DNA of 49,174 bases, from contig CAZHXQ010000004.1 of NCBI GenBank assembly GCA_964536465.1, forward strand, positions 1 to 49,174, read 5' to 3'. A program made the position numbers and the translations under genes. This stretch comes from Mesolinea sp964536465 (GTDB lineage Bacteria > Chloroflexota > Anaerolineae > Anaerolineales > Anaerolineaceae). The notes under the pieces are model-generated. The model was given only the letters and a program-made list of their open reading frames with translations, was not told the DNA's origin and made no database searches. Positions 24,443-32,150 of the stretch are shown piece by piece; position 1 is the stretch's first letter, and each line of letters opens with the position of its first letter.

Positions 24443-25285
24443 ATGGCCGCGATTGATCTGACCCGTTTGAATCAACAAATTGATCACTTGGCAGATTTCT
24501 ACGGGGATCCAGCCGCGTTCCAACAGGAATTTCATACCATTCTTTCCTTTTATCACCGCTACTCCCATCGCAAGCATAAAGATGCCATGCCAAAAAGCTT
24601 CATGCGCAATTACGACCTACCCGAGAAGGTACTGTCGCACCTGGAAGCACGCCTCAAGACGCTCCCGCGGGAACATCCGGAGGAAACGCTCCGTCTGATC
24701 GAGCAACTCTGGTCTGATTCTTACTACGAAGCGAGGGAGTTAGCCACTAACCTGGCAGGTAATCTGCCGGACGCATATTCCAGTTCAGTCCTGACTCTGA
24801 TGGAGGGCTGGTTGCGGCAGCCGCTGGACCGCGCCGTGGTCGCCGCGATTTTCAAAAACGCCAACCGGACACTGCTTCAAACAAGCCCCGAACAGTGGAA
24901 AAGTTTGGTCAAGCGTTTGTTGTTTGACAACCAGGCCCAAAATCAAAAGATGGGCTTGATGGCGCTTGCAGACCTCATCTCCCGCAGTCAGACCGATGAG
25001 TTACCTGCCTACTATCGCTGGGTCAGAGAGTTCCTGGTCAGTTCTGATGGCAGCCTGGATAGGCATCTGGGACTGGTTGTCAAGGCGCTGGCACAAAACT
25101 CACAACAAGAAACAGTCTATCTCTTACGGGAAGTGTTGGCAGATAGCAACGATGCCCATGTGGGTCGCCGAATCCGCACATATTTGGAATTTTTTGATGA
25201 ACCCTGCAGAATCAGGATTTCAGCAGCGATCAAAAATCAGGTTATTTTGCCTGGCAAGGATACCCCTTCTCAGGGTAGTGGATAA
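24443..25285 (+). CDS. HEAT-repeat-like protein, possibly AlkD-related
   Basis: A 280-residue helical protein without signal or membrane segments. Helical repeats such as EETLRLIEQLWSDSYYEARE, AVVAAIFKNANRTLLQ and LMALADLISR suggest HEAT repeats of the kind found in AlkD DNA glycosylases, but I see no catalytic residues that would prove it. A TTG at 24428 is an alternative start in the same frame. No good ribosome site is visible for either. The 3' end overlaps the convergent lipoprotein gene by 16 bases. Function should be left open. Confidence 0.7.
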   Translation: MAAIDLTRLNQQIDHLADFYGDPAAFQQEFHTILSFYHRYSHRKHKDAMPKSFMRNYDLPEKVLSHLEARLKTLPREHPEETLRLIEQLWSDSYYEARELATNLAGNLPDAYSSSVLTLMEGWLRQPLDRAVVAAIFKNANRTLLQTSPEQWKSLVKRLLFDNQAQNQKMGLMALADLISRSQTDELPAYYRWVREFLVSSDGSLDRHLGLVVKALAQNSQQETVYLLREVLADSNDAHVGRRIRTYLEFFDEPCRIRISAAIKNQVILPGKDTPSQGSG

Positions 25286-25893
25286 ACTTCAAAATTATCA
25301 AAGCTGACAGTTAAGCCAGGCTCGCCGTAGGTCGTGACAATCAGGCCCACATCACCCTGGTTGTACGTACTGTCTTCTACCCGATTGACCAACTCCTGAT
25401 TAACATACAAAGCGAGATAATCCTGTCCGCATTCAACCCTCAAACGATTAACTCTGGTGCCGGGTTTAATCTGGTCTGAAAGTTGGAAGTATTCGCCTGT
25501 CAGGCGCTGATAGCTACCGCCAACGCGTTTCTGGATCATGTAGGCGCCATCGCTGGAGATCACCACCGCATAATACTGCTTGATATCCTGAAATTTGCAA
25601 ACCACCCCAAAACTGTTATCTGCGGTGCCGCCCATGTAGGTCGCGTCCACCTCGATGGCAACATTGCCAAAGTCCTGGTTCGCCAAGGCCCACTTTTCTT
25701 TATTTTTTTGCAACAAGCTGATTCGGTAACTGCCTTCCACATAATTGGCACTGGTTAAAGAATTATCAAAAACCTCCCAGCCTGAACTGGCATCACTGAA
25801 ATCGTCAGCAAAAATTGGCTCAGGGGCTTTACACCCACCTAAGGGGACTACCAAAAAGAATACCAGCATCAACACAGTCGCCCGGTGATTCAT
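25270..25893 (-). CDS. Lipoprotein with concanavalin/LamG-like domain
   Basis: A 207-residue lipoprotein (lipobox PLGGC, about C21). The mature part starts FADDFSDASSGW and continues with YVEGSYRI, VAIEVDATY and ITTYGEPG-like strands, ending VSFDNFEVYPL. This pattern is typical of the DUF1080/LamG jelly-roll fold that binds or cleaves glycans. No catalytic residues are identifiable, so a carbohydrate-binding surface role is the safest guess. It is preceded by TATAAT (25911-25916) and a good GAGGAG site. Its last 16 bases overlap the end of the convergent HEAT-like gene. Confidence 0.75.
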   Translation of the reverse strand: MNHRATVLMLVFFLVVPLGGCKAPEPIFADDFSDASSGWEVFDNSLTSANYVEGSYRISLLQKNKEKWALANQDFGNVAIEVDATYMGGTADNSFGVVCKFQDIKQYYAVVISSDGAYMIQKRVGGSYQRLTGEYFQLSDQIKPGTRVNRLRVECGQDYLALYVNQELVNRVEDSTYNQGDVGLIVTTYGEPGLTVSFDNFEVYPLP

Positions 25894-25910
25894 GCGCGCT
25901 CCTCAAGGGC

Positions 25911-25916
25911 ATTATA
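25911..25916 (-). promoter_or_regulatory. -10 element of the LamG-like lipoprotein gene
   Basis: A perfect TATAAT on the minus strand, 17 bases before the ATG. The ribosome site GAGGAG lies in the roughly ten-base leader. Confidence 0.55.
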
Positions 25917-26051
25917 CTCGCATTCGCGGGGCCGAAATCACTGTTTCCAGCCGCTGCCTGAGAGTGCTGCGGCATTAAACTGGGGGCTCTGTCAGGGTTT
26001 GGTTTGCCTCAGCCAAAAAGCACAACCTCTGCCTGGGCGAAAAAATCAAAG

Positions 26052-26057
26052 TATACT
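26052..26057 (+). promoter_or_regulatory. -10 element (TATACT), leaderless type
   Basis: TATACT is followed by seven bases and the ATG at 26065, so the mRNA should start at or very near the start codon. Confidence 0.5.
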
Positions 26058-26064
26058 CAGGTCT

Positions 26065-26868
26065 ATGAAAAAGACATTGCGGTGGTTTCCGCTCACTTTT
26101 TTCTTTTTGTTTTCACTGCTGATAATCGCCTGCCACCCAGAGCCCAGGCAGTCTGTGCTTGCCTCAGAGACCATTACTCCACCAGCAACTTTAACACCGA
26201 CACAAAGCCCAAGCCTGGCTCCCACCAAAACGCCGCCAAGAACCTCAACTGCCGGATGGACTAAAACGCCAGCCCCCTCTCCGACCTCCATCAGCCCCAC
26301 TCCGTCCTTTCCAGAAAGCCATTTCATCTTTCCGATTATGGGTCATATGCAGAGTTATGAGCTGGGCTGCGAAGCCAGCGCCGCTGTTGACTGGGCGGGC
26401 TTTTTTGGCGTGGACATTTATGAATACACCTTTCAGACTGCCCTGCCCCTGTCTGATAACCCCGATTATGGTTTTGTTGGCGAAGTAACCACCGACGCCT
26501 GGGGGCAGATACCTCCTTATGCTTACGGAGTTCACGCCGAGCCAATTGCCGACCTGCTGGTCGAATTTGGTCTGCCGGCTAAGGCGGTCAGCGCATACAC
26601 GCTTGATGAGGTAAAACAAAAACTCTCTGATGACAAGCCCATCATCGCCTGGGTGATCGGGAACATGGAGTACAGCGAACCGCTGAAATACATTGACAAA
26701 GAGGGTAGAACCGCTATCGTGGCACCTTATGAGCATGTTGTCATTCTCACAGGATACAACCAGACTCACCTGCGTTACATGAATAACGGCAAATTTTACG
26801 ACACACCTATCGAAGTGTTCCTCAACTCCTGGGGTGTCCTCGGCAATATGGCAGTAATTTATGATTGA
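26065..26868 (+). CDS. C39-like cysteine-peptidase-domain lipoprotein
   Basis: A 267-residue lipoprotein (lipobox IIAC, C23) with a Thr/Pro-rich linker to about residue 85, then a papain-like peptidase C39_2 domain. The nucleophile region is YELGCEASAAV, the His region is APYEHVVILTGY, and the end is FLNSWGVLGNMAVIYD. This fold is found in bacteriocin-type leader peptidases and in secreted BtrH/C39-like proteins of Gram-positive bacteria; the substrate is unknown. The frame is open from 25885, but the signal peptide starts at 26065 right after a -10. The next gene overlaps it by eight bases. Confidence 0.82.
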   Translation: MKKTLRWFPLTFFFLFSLLIIACHPEPRQSVLASETITPPATLTPTQSPSLAPTKTPPRTSTAGWTKTPAPSPTSISPTPSFPESHFIFPIMGHMQSYELGCEASAAVDWAGFFGVDIYEYTFQTALPLSDNPDYGFVGEVTTDAWGQIPPYAYGVHAEPIADLLVEFGLPAKAVSAYTLDEVKQKLSDDKPIIAWVIGNMEYSEPLKYIDKEGRTAIVAPYEHVVILTGYNQTHLRYMNNGKFYDTPIEVFLNSWGVLGNMAVIYD

Positions 26869-27376
26869 AGATATCGATGTGATCGAAGAGATTGACGAGC
26901 TGGATCAGCCCAAACCAACTGGAAAAAAAGCTTGCATGACCATAGTGACGATCCTGGTCGCACTTACTTTGGTGTTAAAAGCTGCCGTTCCGCTGGCGCA
27001 GTTCCTGATCCGGCGGGACTTTGAACGTCAGGTAAACTCATTTCCGGTTGTAGTGTGCGAAAACATTACCGAAGCGGGCATTTTCATTCAACGTTGTGAC
27101 TCTTCGCTGCCCCTTGGGGAATTTGTTGCCACAACTTTTCCAACGGGTGTCTCCATGCGATTTGTTGAGGCAGCCATGGCAGGCATTCAGGTTGAGGCGC
27201 TCACCGGCCTGAGCCAGTTAGATTGCCAGGACCCAACCCTTTTGACCTATTCTGTGGCTAAATCGGCTCTGCAGTGGAAGACCGAGGTTGAGTTCTTTTT
27301 CTGTTCTGACTTATTAATTGAGAAGGTAGTGCTCCTCAATGACGCCCCACTGAGTCTGCCTTCCTATGATTTTTAG
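26861..27376 (+). CDS. Single-pass membrane protein of unknown function
   Basis: A 171-residue protein that I do not recognise. It starts with an acidic cytoplasmic stretch (about 1-23), has one transmembrane helix (about 27-49) and an extracellular domain with four Cys (VVCENITE, IQRCDSS, LDCQDP, FFCSD) that could form two disulfides. The ATG overlaps the 3' end of the C39-like gene by eight bases, so the two are translated together. A structural or substrate partner of the C39-like lipoprotein is possible but only by proximity. Confidence 0.7.
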   Translation: MIEDIDVIEEIDELDQPKPTGKKACMTIVTILVALTLVLKAAVPLAQFLIRRDFERQVNSFPVVVCENITEAGIFIQRCDSSLPLGEFVATTFPTGVSMRFVEAAMAGIQVEALTGLSQLDCQDPTLLTYSVAKSALQWKTEVEFFFCSDLLIEKVVLLNDAPLSLPSYDF

Positions 27377-27394
27377 GATCTGAAATCGGAGACC

Positions 27395-27425
27395 TTTCAA
27401 GAGTGGTGTTTAACAACACTTGAAA
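27395..27425. terminator. Hairpin between convergent genes
   Basis: TTTCAA (27395-27400) pairs with TTGAAA (27420-27425), and GTGTT (27406-27410) with AACAC (27415-27419), with a five-base bulge on one side. It lies between two convergent genes and may end both transcripts, but no run of T follows on either strand. Confidence 0.35.
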
Positions 27426-27456
27426 CCCTGCATATCGGCACAGCCAAAATAAGAAA

Positions 27457-28284
27457 TTAGCGGTCGATTGTCCCGAACATGAAGGTCAGGGGGATGTGCA
27501 GCCTTCCAGCCCAGGCTCTGGGAGTGTGTGCCTCGCCAGGGAAGTTCCAACTGGCAAAATCTTTGCCCTCCCGATAACCTTCTTCCCGCAGCAGGGCATC
27601 CACCTTCGCCTGCCAGGGTGCGTATTCGCTGTCAAGGCCTTCAGAGCCATGGTCAAAGTAGAGCTTGTGCTTGCCTGGTGGGGGCAAGTTATCTTTCAGA
27701 TAAGCGATCATGCCATCGCCGAGGATCGGCCAATGCGTGGAAAGACATGCTGCCTGGCTGAAGACCGCAGGAAATTCACAAAGCATGTACAGCGAAATCA
27801 TGGCTCCCATGCTGGAACCCATCACAGCGGTATGTTCCATTTCAGGAAGAGTGCGGTAGCGCTGGTCGATTGCTGGCTTAACCGTGTCTACCATCCAGTG
27901 GGTAAACTTCGCAGACAATTCCCGTTTAGAGGCGCTGATCTCGCTGCGCGCAATACCCTGGAAAGTTTCCATTCCCACGGGGTAGTTGAGCACTTTGGAT
28001 GGTAAATATTCATAAAGACGATTTAAGGTGCTGGGAACCGCAACCACGATTACGGGGCAAATATTACCTTCTTCGACCAGGTGAGAGATGGCCTGGTGAA
28101 CATTCCAGCCCCCTCCTTTGCTGCGGGCGAAGGTGAAAACCATTTGACCGTCATGCATGTATAAGACCGGAAAACGCTGTCGAGGATTCTCATGGTAAGC
28201 GTCCGGAAGCCAGACATCAACCCGCCTGGGCAATAACCCGGGAGGATCGAGATCGCGGTGAGTTTCGAGTTCTGCTTTTTTCAT
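27457..28284 (-). CDS. Esterase-family alpha/beta hydrolase (PF00756 type)
   Basis: A 275-residue cytoplasmic hydrolase resembling the enterochelin-esterase/esterase D family. The nucleophile S158 lies in MGSSMGAMISLY. The core begins RRVDVWLPDAY and has FPVLYMHDGQ; the probable acid is in FDHGSEGLDSEY and the His in GEAHTPRAW. No signal peptide is seen. The substrate is unknown. A ribosome site AAGGTGA precedes the ATG and a TATGAT-like -10 is upstream. It is monocistronic, ending beyond the hairpin at 27395-27425. Confidence 0.85.
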   Translation of the reverse strand: MKKAELETHRDLDPPGLLPRRVDVWLPDAYHENPRQRFPVLYMHDGQMVFTFARSKGGGWNVHQAISHLVEEGNICPVIVVAVPSTLNRLYEYLPSKVLNYPVGMETFQGIARSEISASKRELSAKFTHWMVDTVKPAIDQRYRTLPEMEHTAVMGSSMGAMISLYMLCEFPAVFSQAACLSTHWPILGDGMIAYLKDNLPPPGKHKLYFDHGSEGLDSEYAPWQAKVDALLREEGYREGKDFASWNFPGEAHTPRAWAGRLHIPLTFMFGTIDR

Positions 28285-28395
28285 TGGTCACCTTAAACGC
28301 AGTTAATCAATCATCATACCTGTTTTTCTTGTAAACTGATCGATAGGTTCAGTCTTTTGGCAACACAAGCATCCATACTAAAAGCATATGAGGTA

Positions 28396-28427
28396 AGAAC
28401 TGCCTGGGGCTAACCCCAGGCAGTTCT
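28396..28427 (-). terminator. Strong hairpin downstream of hppA
   Basis: AGAACTGCCTGGGG and its perfect complement (14 pairs, 28396-28409 and 28414-28427) enclose a four-base loop, 15 bases after the hppA stop. The U-rich tail on the minus strand is weak. It most likely ends the hppA transcript. Confidence 0.75.
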
Positions 28428-28441
28428 CTGGTCTATCAAAA

Positions 28442-30526
28442 TTATTTGAACAGGTAGAACACGGCAATAATCGGAGCAAAGAGCGAAGATACCAGGCTCA
28501 TCACGGTGATCAAAGTATTGAGAGACGGACCGGCAGTATCCTTAAAGGGGTCCCCAACCGTGTCGCCGACCACAGCGGCTTTGTGAGCGTCCGATCCGGG
28601 ACCACCAAACTTACCTGTTTCAATGTATTTTTTGGCATTGTCCCACAGTCCGCCGGCATTGCTCATCAGCAGGGCGAAAATCACACCGGTGAAGATTGAG
28701 CCTCCCAAAAAGCCTCCCAGAGCGTTTGGGCCCAGCACAAACCCAGTCAGAAGCGGTAAACCAATGGCGAGAATGGCAGGTAAAACCAGCGACGCGAGCG
28801 CGCCTTCAGAGGCCAGGCTGACCAAACGGCCATAATCTGGTTTGTGAGTGCCTGCCAGAATGCCGGGCTCTTCGCTGAATTGCCGGCGGGTTTCCTTGAT
28901 CATTTCAAAAGCGTTATGGGTGACCGCCAGCATCAACAGCGCGCTGAATAAGGGCGGTGTCATCGCTCCCAGGAAGACACCGGCAACCACAATGGGTTCC
29001 CTCAAACTTATGGCAATCGTTACTCCGGCGTCCTCAACCACTTCAGAATACGCCGCGAAAAGCGCGATCACCGTTAACGCTGCCGCGCCGATTGAGAAAC
29101 CCTTGGTTATGGCTTTGGCAGTGTTGCCTGCTGAGTCAAGTTCGTCCGCAATAACGATCACTTCGTGGCCCATACCCGACATTTCAGCAATCCCACGGGC
29201 GTTATCCACAATGGGGCCATAAGCATCAGCCGAGACGATCATCCCGCTAATCGATAGCATGCCGACCGCACTGATGCCAATGCCATAGATGCCGCTCAGA
29301 CCAAAGTGTTCAGCGGCATAAAAGGCAATCAATGTCGCCGCCGCGACACCAATCACCGAGGGCACGATGGAGATCAACCCATAGCTGTAGCCAGTGATGA
29401 TGTTGATGGCCGCGCCGGACGTGGAAACCCGGCTGGTCTCCTTCACCGGTTTGTACTGATCGTTGGTGAAGTAATCTGAAGTAAACCCGATAATCACCCC
29501 GGCGACCAACCCAGTCAGGGTTGCCCAGAATATGCCCGGATTCACATCCGCAAAGTAAACAAAAACCAGCATGAAGACAGCGAAAATGATCGTTGTGATG
29601 ATTGTCCCGCGGTTAAGCGCAGGACCGGGTTTTTGACCCTCTTTTACCCGCACGAGGGCAATACCGATCAGTGAGGCCAGAATACCAAACACACATAAAA
29701 TCAGAGGGATTACGGTGTATTTGACTTGTTCTGCCTGTGACAGACCGAGCGAAGCGCCAAGAACCATGACTGCCACAGTGGAGGCCACATAGCTGTCAAA
29801 AATATCAGCGCCCATGCCAGCGACGTCGCCAACATTGTCACCGACATTGTCGGCAACTACAGCTGGGTTGCGTGGGTCATCTTCAGGGATACCCACCTCA
29901 ATTTTGCCGACCAGATCTGCGGCGATGTCAGCTGCCTTGGTATAGATACCGCCACCCGCCTTGGCAAGCAGCGCCAACACCGATGCCCCAAAGCTGAAGC
30001 CAAGCACTACTTCGGGGGTTCCGGTCCAAAGCAGGATCAGGCTCATGCCAATGATGGCCATTCCAACCATGGCAAGCCCGAGCACTGCTCCGGCGTTAAA
30101 AGAAAGCTTGAAAGCCTTGGCCAGGCTGAAATTGGCCGCGGTGGCAGTGCGCACGTTGGCTTCGACGGCTACGCGCATGCCCATGTAGCCAGCAATGGCC
30201 GAGCTTAACGAGCCACCAATAAAGGCCAGTGCCATGGTAAGACCATCTCTTATTTGTAAGGTCACCGATCCACCGCCGGCGGTTTCAGGTTGGATACTGA
30301 AAACTATGGCGATGATAAAACCAATTACCACGGCCAGAATGCCAAGTGAGCGGTAAAGTTTAACCAAATAGGCGTTAGCCCCTTCTTTAATCCAGGAGGC
30401 AACCTCCCTGGCGCGTTCAATACCCGGGTCCTGTTTGAGAACCCAAAAATAAAGGTAAAAAGCCACTCCAATTGAAATTAAGCCGGCTCCTATTGAGATG
30501 TAAATCCAATTAATGTAGTTTTCCAT
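28442..30526 (-). CDS. hppA: K+-independent H+-translocating membrane pyrophosphatase
   Basis: A 694-residue polytopic enzyme that hydrolyses pyrophosphate and pumps protons out of the cytoplasm. The active-site block GGGIYTKAADIAADLVGKIE is at about 191-210, and DNVGDNVGDVAG is at 226-237. The ion-type determinant reads GNTAKAITKG, with Lys at 471 and Thr at 474; these residues in the family mark K+-independent proton pumps, whereas Ala and Gly mark K+-dependent ones. The gene starts 20 bases after the stop of an unknown gene (30547-31311) and is probably co-transcribed with it. Confidence 0.96.
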   Translation of the reverse strand: MENYINWIYISIGAGLISIGVAFYLYFWVLKQDPGIERAREVASWIKEGANAYLVKLYRSLGILAVVIGFIIAIVFSIQPETAGGGSVTLQIRDGLTMALAFIGGSLSSAIAGYMGMRVAVEANVRTATAANFSLAKAFKLSFNAGAVLGLAMVGMAIIGMSLILLWTGTPEVVLGFSFGASVLALLAKAGGGIYTKAADIAADLVGKIEVGIPEDDPRNPAVVADNVGDNVGDVAGMGADIFDSYVASTVAVMVLGASLGLSQAEQVKYTVIPLILCVFGILASLIGIALVRVKEGQKPGPALNRGTIITTIIFAVFMLVFVYFADVNPGIFWATLTGLVAGVIIGFTSDYFTNDQYKPVKETSRVSTSGAAINIITGYSYGLISIVPSVIGVAAATLIAFYAAEHFGLSGIYGIGISAVGMLSISGMIVSADAYGPIVDNARGIAEMSGMGHEVIVIADELDSAGNTAKAITKGFSIGAAALTVIALFAAYSEVVEDAGVTIAISLREPIVVAGVFLGAMTPPLFSALLMLAVTHNAFEMIKETRRQFSEEPGILAGTHKPDYGRLVSLASEGALASLVLPAILAIGLPLLTGFVLGPNALGGFLGGSIFTGVIFALLMSNAGGLWDNAKKYIETGKFGGPGSDAHKAAVVGDTVGDPFKDTAGPSLNTLITVMSLVSSLFAPIIAVFYLFK

Positions 30527-30546
30527 AAAATTAATTTATCCTTCGT

Positions 30547-31311
30547 TTACATATTTGCTGATCTAAACCAGCGGTAATTATTGATACGGATTTCTTCCGG
30601 GCTGGGCATGGGGAAATAGCGCAAATGCGTCTGGTTTCCAACAAAAAAACCGTTCTTAATGGTTCGATATTGCACTTCAGGAGAGTGAGATCGATCAACC
30701 ATCTTGGTGGAAACATACTTGGTCTTTACGTCGGTCAGACACTGGCGCAAATGATCTCTGTTGCTGTAAGGCAGATTTTCCATCAACCCCATCTCGGGGT
30801 CATCAGCCAGCTCGCCAAGCTGCAATTCGGTAAATACAATGGCAGGCAAACTCACCAAAGAAACCGGGTTGCGAACAATCTGATCGATGAATTCCACAGG
30901 ACCCAGACGGCTGACAACCATCGGCGAGACCGGAACGACTTCCTGGTAAAGATGCAGCTGTTCTCTTCCATTTGGAATCTGATTCGAAGGCGAGAGTTCA
31001 AGCGTGCGACCGTCCATGGTAGTCAGATAAAGATGCATCAGGGCGTCAAAATCTATGTGTTCCAATACCCTGTAAACCGAGATATAGACAGAAGATTTCA
31101 AACTGCCGTCCTCGTGAGGCACACAGCGTTCATAGGCTTCTTCAACGCGGAAATAGGGATGACGGAAGTCAGGGTCGACTTCGAAAAACATCGCCTGTCC
31201 CCGGGATTTTTTGGCCGAACCCACCGAGTAATAGGTGCCAAATTCTTCCGGGCTGAGCATTGAGGCAATCAATGCTTCAGGCAGTAAAGAAAGATAAAGG
31301 TATATTGCCAT
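30547..31311 (-). CDS. Conserved protein of unknown function upstream of hppA
   Basis: A 254-residue cytoplasmic-looking protein that I do not recognise. No signal peptide or membrane helix is present. It begins AIYLYLSLLPEALIASML, has FFEVDPDFRHPYFRVEEAYE in the first third and TRTLELSPSN-like beta segments in the middle. It ends FFVGNQTHLRYFPMPSPEE. Charge and length suggest a folded globular enzyme or binding protein. The ribosome site AGAGGAG precedes the ATG by six bases. Because hppA starts 20 bases after its stop, a role linked to hppA is possible but unproven. Confidence 0.72.
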   Translation of the reverse strand: MAIYLYLSLLPEALIASMLSPEEFGTYYSVGSAKKSRGQAMFFEVDPDFRHPYFRVEEAYERCVPHEDGSLKSSVYISVYRVLEHIDFDALMHLYLTTMDGRTLELSPSNQIPNGREQLHLYQEVVPVSPMVVSRLGPVEFIDQIVRNPVSLVSLPAIVFTELQLGELADDPEMGLMENLPYSNRDHLRQCLTDVKTKYVSTKMVDRSHSPEVQYRTIKNGFFVGNQTHLRYFPMPSPEEIRINNYRWFRSANM

Positions 31312-31519
31312 GATGAACTCCTCTTTTCAAGGGTAATGTGAATCGGGCGGTAAGCCCATTTTGTTCCATTATTATTGTAACGGCAAATACCATAAAAATT
31401 GGGGCAGTTTACAACAAAAAACCGAAAACCAGGATTCCAGCATCAATCCGGAGCTGAGAGGATATTTGGAGCTGCCTTTAAAAACCCAACTGCTACAGCT
31501 CAATATCCACTTTTTTTAC

Positions 31520-31544
31520 AAAAAAAGCCCTCCTGAAGAGGGCT
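31520..31544 (-). terminator. Rho-independent terminator of the small lipoprotein gene
   Basis: On the minus strand, AGCCCTC-TTCAG-GAGGGCT (31526-31544) is followed by a run of six T (31520-31525), 25 bases after the stop at 31569. Confidence 0.88.
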
Positions 31545-31568
31545 GGTAGATAATATTTTGGATAATGG

Positions 31569-32012
31569 CTACTTCGAAATCAGCCATTCAATAATCACGT
31601 CCATGGCCCCCGGGCTCAATTTCAGGTGGTCGTGGTCCGCGTTTGTCAGAATGTCGCGCCACTGTTCGGCAGTATGCTCTTGTTCCAACAGAAATTCGAT
31701 ATCGTGTTTGCCCTCAAGGATTTCCGTCAGGTAGGCCTCCATTTGGACGTCGTAATTGGGGTTTTGCTTATCAATCGGGTAGGCAAGCGCGGGGTCAAAC
31801 ACAGGCGCGCCAGCCTGCTCGCTGATCGGGTAGGCTTCCGTTTGTGGGTCTGCCGCAGCGATTTCAGCCGCGTCCTGGTCCGAGCCGCCAACATCGATAA
31901 CCGGCAGATTCACCGTTGAGGGCTCTTCTGTTGGTTCGGATTTACCACAGGCTGTCAGCGCGAAGGTGAAGATCAGCAGTAAGGCAATCAATATCGTGAG
32001 TTGTTTTTTCAT
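31569..32012 (-). CDS. Small acidic lipoprotein of unknown function
   Basis: A 147-residue lipoprotein (signal peptide, then lipobox LTAC) with a Glu/Thr/Pro-rich linker and a C-terminal helical part with YLTEILEGKHDIEFLLEQ and AEQWRDILTNADHDHL. I see no known family. The ATG at 32012 is chosen because it starts the signal peptide and AAGGAA lies just before it; an upstream in-frame TTG at 32066 would place a promoter inside the gene. A GGGTATAAT element lies about 40 bases upstream on the minus strand and a clear terminator follows, so the gene is transcribed alone. Confidence 0.7.
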   Translation of the reverse strand: MKKQLTILIALLLIFTFALTACGKSEPTEEPSTVNLPVIDVGGSDQDAAEIAAADPQTEAYPISEQAGAPVFDPALAYPIDKQNPNYDVQMEAYLTEILEGKHDIEFLLEQEHTAEQWRDILTNADHDHLKLSPGAMDVIIEWLISK

Positions 32013-32150
32013 GGTTTCCTTTCCGCTGGCTAGACCAGCATCGTTGAGATTATACCCTTTTATCAACCTGGTAAACCCAGCAAGTCAAAATGTTTAAAGC
32101 AGGCTTACGGTTGAACAGCTTTCAACTTGCCGCTGCAGGGCGGATAGCCG

